Assembly: GCA_011009095.1 (NCBI GenBank)
Contig: VTPC01000880.1
Location: forward strand, 178,927-242,926
Length of the DNA stretch: 64,000 bases
Direction of reading: 5' to 3'
Origin: Ignelater luminosus
Taxonomy: Eukaryota; Arthropoda; Insecta; Coleoptera; Elateridae
Position numbers and translations under genes: made by a program. This document shows positions 22,598-34,890 of this stretch, piece by piece. The stretch's first letter is position 1. The number at the start of each line of letters is the position of its first letter. Below the pieces are notes generated by a model. It worked only from the letters and a program-made list of their open reading frames with translations. It was not told the DNA's origin and made no database searches.

Positions 22598-24500
22598 TAC
22601 ATTAATTTAGAATCACTTAACACATTCAAAATATAAATAAACTTGTAATTTTATCATTGTGACATGCATGTGCACATTTTGAATTTTGATACAAGTTTTG
22701 CCAGAAACATGAAGCCTTAACCTATTTAATTTGAAAATTAACAAATAACAAAGATAAAAGGCCACTTGATTTAATTCAAAATAGTTATTTGTGTAAAAGC
22801 TGCATTTTTTTGGATGACACGAACCATTGTCATCTTTATTTACTAAAACGGCTCTTCGGGCTTATGTTTTGTTTGAACTATTTTGTTTACTAATTAGATT
22901 TATTAAGTACATATTTTAAATTTGTTTTTTAGGTGTCTTAACTTCCATATTTTCCAGCAGAAACAGCCGTTAATTGTACCGTGTTAATTTTAATTCTTGA
23001 GTGATTATATATTAAGATGAGAGGATACAGCAGTTGCAACCACCTGTATTGGTTGTGTTTTATCTGATTTATGCTTCCAGGAAAGCATCAAAGAGAATAT
23101 ATATCGTTTTAGTGTAAAATTAAAATATTTGAAAAGAATAAATAAAGAGAAGTTAGGTGTCTTTTTTCAAGATAATTTTTGCTGAACTCTAATTGTAAAC
23201 TTTTCTTCAAACCGATTAATACAAATTTCAGTAATGTTATCTTTTCAAAAAATTCCTTAGGTGTTATTTATAGAAACTGAAAAAATGTAAACATAAACTC
23301 TAGTGGGTTAAAGAACTGGAAGGTATGTAACAATCTTTGGGCATCGTTTAATAATAAAAACGAACAGTAAGAATTTATAATTTACAAAAATTATTTTCAT
23401 TATTTTACATATTACTTTAATGGAATTATTACATTTATATACTAATTACTATCAGAGTTTAAAAGAAAGCTAGTTAATATAACTTCAGTTTATAAAAAAC
23501 AGTTTTATCACTGATAACAATGGAAAAACACTTGATCAATTATACAAATAAATGCACTAAATCGTTCTTAACGAATTTCAAGCACAATAACAAATCTTAA
23601 CTAGCAAATTTATTTCACAAAAATGAAAAGAATTATGCCTATAAGCTAAAACTTTTACACTCATTTGATGACGTCACACTGTTAGCATGTGCACGCATGT
23701 GTCAGAATTTCTTGACTGTACCAATTTGCTGTCTTTTCTTTTCCGAGTGTACCTAGAATCTAGTTACAAAAAAGTTACTTTTAATCATTTAGTGGTTTTA
23801 GGTTATGTAATATTTGACAGTTACGTATTATGCTCCAAAAAGTTGGGCATTTATGATTTTAAGAAGGAATAGATAAATAATATGACTTTTTAACATATAA
23901 CAGAAATTTTAAATAGATAGTATTAAGAAAATAATCGAATTAAAAAGCTACTCATAATTTCAAATAACGTGACATTTAAATCATCTCAACAATAAAAAAA
24001 ATTAATTTCCTAAAAAAGGATTGAATAGAAATAGCAAAGCAAAAATAGGTGGTTGCCCTGAATTTTACGATATGTAATATAAAATAAAGTTAGATCTCAT
24101 TGCCTATACGTTAACAATGAAAACTAAGACAAATCTGACATATGAGAGCAGTAGAAATTCTAAATTTCAACAGGCTGCGACAACCATATTAACAGACCAA
24201 TCGATCTGATTCTTTCAGTAGTATTTCTAGTCATCAGGGTTTAGACTCGACATTTGAAATCAAATTCTCTCTTTTCCAAAGCACAATGATGCATTTCATG
24301 TATAAATGCCAACAACTTACTAAATCCAATTTAGAAATCATGAATTTTACTTCTAAATTTAATTATTGCTGTTTCTGAGCACTGCAAGGGATCAAAGTAC
24401 AAACTGTTTTTTTAAAAATGAAATCATCTAGATATATTTAAAAATCTCACCATTTCTTTTACGTTTGAACAAGTTAAAACAAAATGGGCTCTTATTATTT
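22598..24500. other. Intergenic, AT-rich, with one dispersed repeat
   Basis: No gene seen. It holds repeat copy R3-1 (23380-23660). The rest is AT-rich with a short open frame at 23687-23872 that has no domain. Confidence 0.5.
23380..23660. repeat. Dispersed repeat R3, copy 1
   Basis: Shares with 48960-49290 the order TACTAATTACT, TTTAAAAGAAA, TAGTTTTATCACTGAT, AAATGCACTAAA, ACAAATTTCAAGCACAATAA. A third, partial copy with a shifted order is at 52825-52990. No coding region and no clear terminal repeats are visible. Confidence 0.65.
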
Positions 24501-24576
24501 TATTCTAAACAAGAGTTGGTTACACACTTCTAATACATTATTACGTACAAAAAACAAAAAGAAAAGTTAACAGAAG

Positions 24577-25135
24577 TTATTGCTTGACTAGAGAATCAAT
24601 ATGTTGTGTATAAGCACAGCCTATCTTAACAAGAGCCAGTCCAGATCCAACGCCACACGCTGTGCACAGAGCAACGTTTTGTGGAACGATGCTTCGTAAA
24701 ATTGCCCAAACTAATACTGAGCCAAGAGAAAAGCTTACAGCTCCAAATGAACTAAAATTAAACTCATATATATTGATGAAACAATCCAGATTTCATGTAC
24801 TCACCTAAAAAGTATACGTTTCTTGTTAGAAACCCCTTGCAAATGAGGTCGACTATATAAATACAATCCGGAGCCAACGAGAGTATTAATTAGTAAAACG
24901 TTTGTGATATCCCGTTTTGGGAAAACCCTACAAATACAGTCTTAATTAAAGTTTAAATGAATCTTAAATATATTTACCTTAAGATTAATGAAGGATTCAT
25001 GACATTGACAGATAAAGCGGTGTAGCTTAATACGCCTTGCAATGGCGCATAATAGTACAAAATATTGTGACCAGTCAATGGTTTTAAACCTAATTTACCA
25101 CAGCACTTCTTTTTACCTTCTGGGGCCGATGCCAT
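24577..25135 (-). CDS. Unrecognised small membrane protein, 151 aa
   Basis: Exons on the minus strand are 25135-24978, 24927-24805 and 24751-24577 (456 nt). All introns are GT-AG and phase 2. The start is the ATG of MASAPEGKKKCCGKLG, preferred over an upstream in-frame ATG twelve codons earlier because the latter adds an unlikely leader. After a basic, Cys-containing head (KKKCCGK) come hydrophobic segments: ILYYYAPLQGVLSYTALSV, ITNVLLINTLVGSGLYLY, then a Gly/Ser/Ala-rich pair in the last exon (SFGAVSFSLGSVLVWAILR and ALCTACGVGSGLALVKIGC). This pattern suggests about four membrane helices. It is transcribed divergently from mRpS28, 396 bases away. The family is not recognised; an organelle membrane protein is possible but unproven. 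Confidence 0.75.
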
Positions 25136-25530
25136 TTTTGATAAAATTCTATAATTTATACAAAGAATCACGTGAAAATTTTTTTGGTTGACAGCCAGAA
25201 ATTTAGAAAATCATAAAATGGTTGGTCGCATGGTAGAAAACCTTACAACGAAATAATTTTCGTATTGGAAACTTAGAATTAAAAATCTAGGAAATCAATA
25301 GGAGTAAAAACACTTTAATGTGCATATATTAGTTTATATTTGGGAAGATTATTAAACTTTATTTATAATTTCCAATCGACAAGCCAAGAGTAAAATGATT
25401 AATTTTTAGGTTAAACTATTGGTATTACGCAATAGTTGCTAATGCCATACATATGTCAAATTTCGAAGTTATCAAAAAGATTAGCTAAATCTTTGGAGGT
25501 TATGCTTACGTTATTAAATAATATAAAGAA
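25136..25530. promoter_or_regulatory. Probable bidirectional promoter region
   Basis: The two start codons, on opposite strands, are 395 bases apart. A shared promoter is therefore likely for the small membrane protein and mRpS28. The region is AT-rich with no TATA or DPE arrangement that I would trust. Confidence 0.4.
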
Positions 25531-26148
25531 ATGTCTTTAATACCGAATATTTCAAATAAATTAATAAAGAGTAACTTATTGAGATCCATACAATTAATCC
25601 GGAGATATTCAACAAATGAAAATGATACATCCAGTGAAAAAGTACAATCAGGAGGTTATGCGAAAGCTTTTGCTAAATTTGAAACGTTGAGTGAAGAACC
25701 CAAGCAGGAAAATCAGACTTTCGCTTCGTTGTTATGTAATTCCAAGTTTATAGATGTAAGTTTTTTTTTTTGATTGATCGAATGGCGAATTAGATTTATT
25801 AACTAATAAATTTAGTTAGGTGATCCCGAAGGAAAAGTTGTACAGGGAAAGATATTTCATGTAGTAGAGGATGATTTATATATAGATTTTGGTTGGAAGT
25901 TTCATTGTGTATGCCCACGTCCCAAGAAGCAAGCCAGGTTTGTTGATATAATCTATGTATTTTAGGGTTTTTTGGTTATAATTAAGATTATGATTTGTAG
26001 CAGTTACATCCGAGGTGCCAAGGTGCGGTTATTAATAAGAGATTTAGAATTATCATCGCGCTTCTTAGGATATGAAAAAGATCTAACTTTATTAGAGGCC
26101 GATTGTGTACTTTTAGGACTGGTGCAAGATAGAAATGTAGACAAATAA
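25531..26148 (+). CDS. Mitochondrial small-subunit ribosomal protein mS28/bS1m (MRPS28), 164 aa
   Basis: Component of the mitochondrial small ribosomal subunit, with an S1-like domain. Exons are 25531-25755, 25816-25937 and 26001-26148 (495 nt). The first 25-30 residues are basic and hydrophobic with RRYSTN, a plausible mitochondrial targeting peptide. Conserved family stretches follow in order: [51 protein letters not shown] and [10 protein letters not shown], then [11 protein letters not shown] near the end. Length fits the family. The last acceptor is a tandem TAGCAG, so either one or two serines precede YIRG, both in frame. AATAAA occurs just after the stop. The next gene is convergent, 592 bases on. 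Confidence 0.93.
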
Positions 26149-26739
26149 GTTTAATTTTTATTTATTTACGTTTAATAATAAATTCTGTTTTTTTTTACAA
26201 TGTACAGTTAAAAATAGGCAAGATTATTGTCAAATGTTAGATAATAAAAAGTTGTTAAATTGATTTCTGTTGATTGATTATACATGTAGTGTAAATTTGT
26301 TTTTGATTATGTTTAAAGCTAATGTGGCAATGCAAAGTTTTATTTTATAATAAGGCACAGTTATGTTATTGAGTTTGGTTGGATTAATTTACATTTAAAA
26401 ATATAACATCTACAAAAATTAAAGCTTTGCTTACCAGAAACAAAAATGTGAAATATGTACAAGAAATTAAATATCTAATCGTTAATTTTTACAATTGTCA
26501 CACAATTTGAGATTAAACAGTAAGAGATAAAAATAATGTAAAATTACATTTATTAATATTATATAATTATTATTGCTTTCGAGGTATATAAATGAGCATT
26601 AGATAAATAAAAAAGAATTTTAATAATTACAAAATACCATGCAACCTCATTAAAAAAATAATATCAGTCACTGCAAGCAATAAAATTACGGATAATTATC
26701 AGGCGATAAAAAATAATGAGTTTGTGTAAATTCTAAAAA
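26149..26739. other. Convergent intergenic region with 3' UTRs
   Basis: Lies between the stop codons of mRpS28 (plus strand) and the LD-motif gene (minus strand). It is AT-rich, with AATAAA words on both strands. It presumably holds both 3' UTRs and nothing else that I can see. Confidence 0.5.
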
Positions 26740-29700
26740 CTAAATTATTGTACAAGGTATGCCACAACATAACGGCAAACAAACTGGTACGATAGCAGCA
26801 CCAGATCTACTCTTTGATTTGCTACTACTTTCCGCTTCATACTTGTATTTACCAGATTCTCTTGCCATAGCACCCTGTAAACAAAAAGATTAGAGTAAAT
26901 AACAGTAATGTAATGATTACAATAACAATAATACCTCGGCTCTCCATGCACCGGATTCTTCTTTCTTGGCAAACATTTCATGGCCAGGTGGATAATATAC
27001 TGGAGGTCCTGTAATATTTTTGGTGGGAGGAGCATTCCGATCTTTCTTTTGTAAATCGTTAACTTCTTGTTGTTGCTGTTTCAACGTGTCTACCTTCTTT
27101 TGATGGGCCAATTCTGCTTCGTGTGCTTGGTAACCTGCATTTAGCGGACTATCTGGAGGCTGTAATCAGACGAAGCAATAATTACTTTCATGAGTTCATT
27201 TTATAAAATTTCACAATAGAACCGCTCATGTTTCTATCTAAAATTGAGATTAGAATGGAGAATATGCACATCTTTCTTTATTGCAGTTATTTTTAAAAGC
27301 AGTGTCATAGAGTAAGTTTTAAAAATGATATAAAGGTAATTTCGGTTTGACATATTGACATAACCCTATTTTAGCAGTGAATTTGTAAATGACAGCCGCA
27401 CAAAAAATTAAATAAAGAGGTTATGTGAAATTAATTCACGTGACCGCAAACGCTATTGTGATTGGTGTGACGTCATTTGCACCGAACCCCCCCCCTATTT
27501 TGTTTTTTGTTCTTTTGTCATCTACAGATTTGTCATTGCTGTATGAGGTTATGTTACTATGTAAGGTTTTATTCGATTATTTTCCATTTGTGTTTCACGA
27601 ATCTTATGTGAAATCTATAAATACGTCGTTCTGCTTTAGTAACAAACTGGAAAGATAAATTTTTTTAAAGATATTGATGAAATCTGAACTTCAAATTTGA
27701 AGTTTTAAATTGTTAATCTTCAATATCAAAAATGTCAAAACATATGTAGTATTAAAAAAGTGTTACCAACATTATGAATTTGGCCGTTTTTGTTAGTAAA
27801 AACATTATTTGAATCTCAATATTTACTACAGTATTTTCTTGTAGTATCATAATCAAAAATACGTTTGAAAATTTTCTATCTTACAATAACGTTCTGTATC
27901 AGAGATCAGTTTGACACGTTTTGCTTTCTTACCTCATTTCCAATATTAGCCATAAGCTCATCCACCCTCCTAGGTGGTCCATCTAATTCCCCATCGTGCG
28001 GGAAAGGTTGCGGACGTAATAGCGGTTGCGATTCCTCACCACCGGGTGGATATCCACCGTATTTATTCGAAGTAGTTGTATGCGAAGTACGTTTATATGT
28101 GATATTAACATTATTGGGATCGTAAGGTGGTTCGTTTGGCCGTCTAGAGCGAGGCGAATCGTCAGGCCGTCCAGGATAAGGATAGTTCTCGGTCGTGTTC
28201 GTTTCGGTTTTGTAAATGACAGTTGTGTTAGGAGGAGCTTGTCTGGGCGGCGGCGCTGCGTAATTGGTAGTATGAGTGTCATGTTTATAAATTACAGTCT
28301 TTGAGCCTGGCTCTTGCGGTGGATAACCGTTCGGATAGGGGCTTGTATTCGATGTGGTGTTGTGGGTTTCTTTGACTATATAAACGTCTTTACGTGGTGG
28401 GACGTCTTGCTGTCTAATAGGACGACCGTGGTAAGGAGGCTCGTCCGGGTAACCTTCATTGATGTTTCTGGTAGTTGTGGTTTCGTTATAGATGTAGGTT
28501 TGTTTGCCAGGTGGGGACGAATCGGGGTAGCCGTGATAACCTGGTTGATAATTACGAGTTGTCGTTGTTTCTTTTAGTATTGTTGTTTCTGCTCCTGGAG
28601 GAGGAGTTGGTCGTTGATATGGAGGCACGTTTTGATTGGTTGTGGTGGTTTCTTTATAGATGTTGGTTTTCAGTGTGCGCTGTTCGCTCGGTGGTGGATG
28701 GGCTACTGTATTTGTAACATCGCTATTCTCCACTTTACTGTACACAAAGCTTTTACTAGGGGTAGTTTGAGATTGGTTTGGAGAATAGACATATTTTTCA
28801 GAATCGGGAGACATTCCAGATGATGGTTTGTAGCCAGTACCGGGAATTTCATAGGTGTAAGTTTTAATGGTTGTGGTCACCTTGGTATTACCAGAGGGAA
28901 GAAGATCGGGGTCTAGATTGCTTAGAATTTCAGGGTTTATATCCGGCGTTGTGGTTTCCATTACTTCAACAGGATAAGTTTGAACATTAGTGACTTTCTT
29001 TTGTTTTGTTAAAGTGGATGACTGACTATGGGACGGTGATGGAGTGTACCGAATTGGCCTTGTTTCTCCGTATGTACCTACATAAAAATGAAAGGCAATT
29101 TAGATCATCACAGTAGAATGCGAATGTTACCTTCATCAATGTATTGAATTTCTCGTGTCACAGAACCTTCCCTATCGGATCTTTCTAATGTTCGTTGCCT
29201 AGAAGCAGATCTTGGTGGAGTATCACCGTAATGAAGTTCACGCTCAACTACCTTCCTACCCATCATTACCTTGCTTTTGTTTGTTTCACTAATAAAAAGA
29301 AAAATAAATAAAACATCAATAACATTCATCTTGTCCTGTAAACACATTAACCTTCAGTAAATTTGGGCCATATAAAGAAGAACGTGTTCATTACGTTATC
29401 ACGTGTGTGTTTACGGTTTAATTTTAGAAGTTAATAAAACCAAAAACAGTAATCCGTGATGTCACAGAATCTCTTGCGTGCATTTTCATTTTTCAGTGGA
29501 CATGTGTGCGTTTGTTTTAAATCGTAAAAAGAATTAAAAAGCTGAAGAGAATTACTTACACCAAGCCTGGATCGACGCCAACGCTATTATTAGCACCTGC
29601 AAAATAAACACAAGTCTAAATAGAAGTCTGATTCAGAACAATTAAGTCGAAGGATGCTGTGTGTATCGTTAAGTATAACGATTCTATAAAAAAAGGAAAA

Positions 29701-32700
29701 ACAAAAATATATACAGTTAACAGACTTGAAATTTAAATTAGGATTGTTTTTTCTCTTCCCTTCTTTATAAACACTAATAAAATCAACAAGAAAGAAAAAA
29801 TATTGCGATTTACGTTTCTAATGTAAAATTAGCTTGACAACACTTTTAATTTAATTTTTCACAGCCAACGTTCATTTTGAGAATCAAGATTGCTATTAAA
29901 CAACAACACTAACCTCCTTGCTTCACTTGTTTCAAATCATCCAAAAGCGAATCCAACTGATTGATATTGTTCTGCATACGAATCTTCTCTGGAGCAACAT
30001 CATTTGATGTGCTATACGAATAAGTTTCCTTTTTGACGCTTTTAATACTTCTAGATCCATCGGGGTTCTAAAACAGTTTTCAAACATTGTCATTAATTGC
30101 AGACAGTTTAAGGAAATAAACAACAAACTCACAGTGTAGCTGTAAGAATCATCCGATGAATATTCCGTAACTGGATTTGACGCTTTCAGATGTGTTACGC
30201 GATTTAAGGAATTGGATCTGCCATGATCCACGTCTCTAGTTACACGGGTTTCTCTGTATGTACTGCTACTGCCACTTCCAGCCGGTTTTGCTACCGAAGA
30301 CTGAAGGTCTTCTAGAAGATAATCTGAAAAAGAAAGAAATTTGTAACTGTTTTAAACTGTTTTTCAAACTGGCTAATTTAGAATTGCTCTAAACAGAATT
30401 AAGACTGCTTTAGACAGTCTTGCTTGGTTTGGGGATTGCTTTGGACCTCTTTAGATAGTTTACGAACCAGCTTAGACAGTCTGGAAACTTCTACGTATAG
30501 TTTTGGAACTATCTTGAACAGTCTTGGAATGTTTCCCAGCAGATAACGTCGGTCTTCCTTTTAAGAGCTTGAAGTTTCTTTGAATGAGATTAAAACTGCC
30601 TAGACTAGCTTTAGTATTGAGTTATACAGTCTTGGTCAGTTAGACCAAGACCCAGTTAGGCAGTTTCGGAGCCAATTCAGACAGTTTGAAAACTTCTAAC
30701 TGTCTTGAAGCCTTGGTCGGTTTGGGGATTGCTTTGGATAGACTTGGGACCACTTTGGACAGCTTTGGAACCAGCTCAGACAATCTGAAAGCTTCTTCTT
30801 ATACTTTCGGAACTGCATTGAAGCCTTGTTCAGTTTGGGGATTGCTTTGGACAGACATGGAACTTCTTTAGACAGTTCTGGTTAGTTTGGTAATTGCCCT
30901 GGAGAAACTTGAAAACTCTTTAGACAGTCTTTAGTTCGGGGATTGCTTTGGCCACATTTGAGATTATTTCTAGACAGTCTTGGTCAGTTTGGGAATTGCT
31001 TTGACCAGACTTGGGACTTTTTTAGACAGTCTTTGGATCTGCTCAGACAGTTTAGTAACTTCTTCTGATGATTTCGAAACTGTTCTAAACAGTCTTACAA
31101 GCTTTCCCCGGTATATAACGTCGGCGTTTCTTTCAAGAGCTTGAATGAGTTTAAAACTGCCTAGAATAGCTTTAGTATTAATTTGGATAGTCTTAGTCAG
31201 GTTAAGAATTGCTTTAGGCAGACGCGAATATTATTTAGACAGTTTTGGTTAGTTTGTGGATTTTGGGCAGCCGTGAAACTTCTTTAGACAGATTTGAAAC
31301 CAGATCAGACAGTTTAGTAACTTCTTCGGGTAGTTTTGAAATTATCTTGACCAGTTTTAGAAGTCTTTCCAACAGATAACGTTTGGGGACGACTTTGGAC
31401 AGACTTGAGTCTACTTTAGACAGTTTTGGAATCAACTTAGACAGTCCAGAAACTTCTTATGAAATTCTTGGAAGTCTTTTAAACGGCTTTCTTCAACAGA
31501 CAATATTGAAACTTCTTTTAAGAGGTTGATACTCTTTTTGACAAATTTGGAATTGCCCAGACTAGCCCTTAGACGGTTTTGATCAGTTTGAGAATTGATT
31601 TGGACAGACTTGAGCCCCTTTAGACAGTGTTGGAATCAACTTAGACAGCTTGGAAACTTCTTTTGACAATTTCAGAACTGTCCTGAATTGCTTTGAAATT
31701 TTCTTGGTAGATAAGGTTGAAGCTTCTTTTGAGAGCTTGATATATCTTTTGACGATTTTGAAATTGCCTAGATTAACCTTGGTGCAGGCTTTAGATGGTT
31801 TTGGCCAGTTTAGAGATTGCTTTAAACAGACTTAAGCTTGCCTTAGACATGTTCTGAAACCAGCTCAGACCGTCTAGGAGCTTTTTCAGATAGTCTTGGA
31901 AGTGTCCTGAACCGCTTTCAAAGTTTTCTCGACAGATACCGTTAAAATTGCTTTTTAAGATCTTGATGCTTCTTTCAAAGAATCTGAAATTGGTGAAGGC
32001 TTTAGACAGTTTTGGTTAGTTTGTGGATTGTTTTGAACAAACGTAAGATTGCCTTTAAACAGTTCTAGAACCAGCTCAGACAGTTTAAGAACTTCTTTCG
32101 ACAGTCTTGAAACTTTCCTGAACCGTTTTCCCAACAGAAAACTTTGACGCGTTTTCAGAGGGCGTGATACTTCTTTTGATAGCTGTAGAATTGCATAGCT
32201 TTGGTGCAGGCTTTAGATAGTCTTGGTCACTTTGGGCAGACTTAAAATTGCTTCAGACAGTTTTGGAAGAAGATCAAGGCAGCTTAGTAACGTTTTCTGG
32301 TGGTTAAGAAGCCGCTTTGAACGGTTTTAGAAATCCCCCCAACAGAAAACTCTGAAGCTTCCTTTGGATGGATGAATATGAAATTGCCAGACTAGCTTTG
32401 GTGCTGGCTTTAGACAGCCTTGGTTAGTTTGGGCATTGCTTTGGATGATTTTAAACAATTTTCTTTCTTTTTTGAGTCGTCTAGATAACATATCATTCTC
32501 GAATTAATTTAAACAGTTTTGGAACTTCTTCGAAACAATTATGAACAGTTTTGGACATACATTTGCAGTTAGCTTGAAGAGTTCAAAATCTAAAGCTAAC
32601 CAGTTCTGTCTCTGTTGAGAGGTTCAAGAGTGGTACACCTACCGTGAGTGACGAATATTTCTTATTGGGGACATTACGAAAATTGCTTTATTATGTATAA

Positions 32701-33775
32701 ATAGAATTTGGGCATATTTTAGTAGATTCTATTCATATTCTATTCAATTATGTGGGTACACTGTAGTTTTCTGTATCTAGTTGCTTAGGAAACAAAATTT
32801 TGAATGAACCGAATTCCCTTTATTTTTTCAACTTCTAGCTGTCTAGATTGATAAACAGAATTTAAAAGAAATCTAAATTTGCGAAGTCCAGAATTTTAAA
32901 AACAAAAAAAGAACATTGCTAGCTTACGACTGTCATTGGTTTAAATTCGAAAAAAAAATTCATATAATCGTTTAATTAATATTTCGAGTTCTAATTTGAT
33001 TACGTTTCATTAAAACTAATCGATGCGTTAACGTGCTCTATTAAAAGCACGAGAAAAACTTGAAAACAATCTTTTTATACATAATCCGTTTAGAATGAAT
33101 ATTTTTGGGTGAAGGCTGACCATGAAAACTTGACAGGTTTGAGGTTCACACTAAAATAACGTAAATGTAAAACTTTTCTGTTTTAAGTGTATTTTGTATG
33201 ATTTTGTACTTTTGATTATGACTCAAGTAAAACGCATGGTTGTCAAGTGGGCATTTTAAAAATATCATAGTAAAATCTAGAAGCAATAGTTTAAAATAAC
33301 AATAAAAGAGTTTATGAAGATCAGAGCTTGCTTATGTCTAAAATGACGTTTCGAAAACAAAACAATAGTTTTTCAAAAAAAGTCAAATAATGACATTTCG
33401 GTTAAATTTGGACAGTTTTCTCGATAAAAAAATATTATAAGTGGAAGATCTAATTTTAAAAGTGTTAATTTATTTTTTAGTTTCAAATACCAATTAACCT
33501 TGACAGTATCCTCTTAAGTTTGCCAAGTGGGTTGGCAAAACTTTTCCCAAAACAATGATTATTATTATCAAAACACACACTAACAACATGTAAGAAATTA
33601 AAAATAAACTTGAAGTCTCTTTCCTCAAGCACATCATCATCAGGTAGTACTCACCTAAATTATTGTCGAATTGAGCTAAATCTTGAGCTGACCCACGAAG
33701 GGTACCACCGCGTACTGGCGAAACCGTTTTCATTATCTTCGTTTCTTGATACTCTTTCCTTTCCACCTTCGACAT
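26740..33775 (-). CDS. LD-motif, Thr/Pro-repeat scaffold-like protein, 721 aa (unnamed)
   Basis: Eight coding exons on the minus strand: 33775-33655, 30323-30133, 30067-29914, 29596-29560, 29288-29131, 29077-27933, 27159-26935 and 26874-26740. These total 2166 nt with every phase consistent. Two LD motifs are visible: LDYLLEDLQ (about residues 40-48) and LDSLLDDLK (about 142-150). These resemble the helices of paxillin-type adaptors. Residues about 355-565 hold seven degenerate modules on the pattern IYKETTTT, separated by Pro/Gly/Tyr-rich linkers. Then comes a Lys/Gln-rich coiled stretch (QKKVDTLKQQQQEVNDLQKK), PPVYYPPGHEMF, and a basic region ending in the Cys-rich tail CLPLCCGIPC, a candidate lipidation site. 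No LIM, SH2 or PDZ domain is seen. A role as a cell-adhesion or cytoskeletal scaffold is inferred from the LD motifs only. The start is the first ATG after the acceptor at 33795. A noncoding 5' exon must lie further right. Confidence 0.85.
30390..32600. repeat. Satellite array in the first coding intron of the LD-motif gene
   Basis: Imperfect repetition of TTAGACAGTTTTGGAA, GGATTGCTTTGGACAGACTTG and GGAACCAGCTCAGACAGT. These sit in larger units marked by CAGATAACG or CAGAAAACT followed by TTCTTTTAAGAGCTTGA. Those markers occur near 30537, 31106, 31368, 31489, 31705, 31930, 32130 and 32335, so late units are about 200-225 bases. The array fills two thirds of the 3.3 kb intron. Short frames in it are not genes. 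Confidence 0.8.
32600..33654. other. Rest of the first coding intron of the LD-motif gene
   Basis: AT-rich sequence between the satellite array and the first coding exon. Nothing recognisable is seen apart from the donor GTGAGT (minus strand) at 33654. Confidence 0.5.
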
Positions 33776-34439
33776 TTTCTCAAGCTATCCAAGTCTGTAA
33801 CAAATCAAAAATCAATCATCAATTCTAGTTCTAGTTGAATTTCGATAAAATTGTTTAAGTTTTCATATCCAAATCTAAATTAAGAAACGGAAAATGGGTT
33901 TGGCTTCTGCTGGCGCCTGAGAGATGTTTGTTAATTTAAAGTAACACGCATGTATGTATGTAATATCATAAAGTAGGATTTGGGTCAAATCTGAAATAAA
34001 CTCATTCAGAATTCTGTTGGATATTTAACTGTTTGCAGAGAACCAACTGAAAAATAAAATGTGCCTTTAAGTACACAATTTGCATGCAGTTATTATGTTG
34101 TAGTTATAAAAATAAACCTTAAATACGCATAATAATCACGCACGTGCCTTATAATATGCAAACAATTAAACCCTTTGTTTGGCTTTTCTTATTGTCTCTC
34201 CGGGTGTAGGATACCATCATCGATAATTTTAAACGGAAGTTGTCTATATGAAAACTTATTTTTGCCTGTGTTTGGTTCATATTTTTTTTCTCACAAACAC
34301 AAAGTGAAAATCCACCAACGTCGCATTCTTTTCAAAAACGTAAGCGGCAACATGGTTAGGGTATTTTCAAGAGAGAGTAAGAAAAGATAGGTTAGGTTTT
34401 AAGAACTTGTCTTGTCATCAATTCCATAACCTCAATTTT

Positions 34440-34890
34440 TATAATAAATATTTATTTTTAGTGAAGTGCTATAAAATTATAATAATAAACAATACGATAC
34501 AATTGTTGGTGCCACTTAAATGCAAACAGAAGTTTTATAAATTTCTTGAAAATAGGCAATTAATGAAAAGTTGGTCGATAGCTATTAAATGTGTTAAGTT
34601 TAAGAAAAAGCCTACTCTAATGTGTTCCAAATATTTTCAAGAATCAGATTATACTTTAGCAAGTTTAGGTAGATAAACACCCATATAAAATATAGCAACA
34701 CTTTGTATAATTTATTTTGTTTACAGGTCAGTGAAAAATCTTAAATTACAAGACGCTGGTTTCAAGTTTAAATTTTCTCATGATAAATGTTTTGCTTGCT
34801 TTTATGATAGGATTCTTACTACGATGAATTGGAAATTGGTGCAGTCAATTTTTTCATCGTATTTACCACCGCTTACAATTTTACAATGTT
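34440..34890 (+). pseudogene. THAP-domain-like remnant
   Basis: An open frame ending at 34676 contains KFYKFLENRQLMKSW, then KKPTLMCSKYFQESDY. These match the second half of a THAP DNA-binding domain: the central Trp, then the CS-x-HF block, here CSKYF. A possible second exon starts after TTTACAG near 34726 with KNLKLQDAGFKFKF. The usual N-terminal Cys pair is not evident, the His of CS-x-HF is Tyr, and no full open gene can be built. It lies in the probable 5' intron of the LD-motif gene on the opposite strand. THAP domains are often left behind by P-type transposons. Confidence 0.4.

Noticed and set aside
28026..28823. Plus-strand frames opposite the large exon of the LD-motif gene
   Set aside because: They are shadows of the repetitive Thr/Pro-coding exon on the minus strand.
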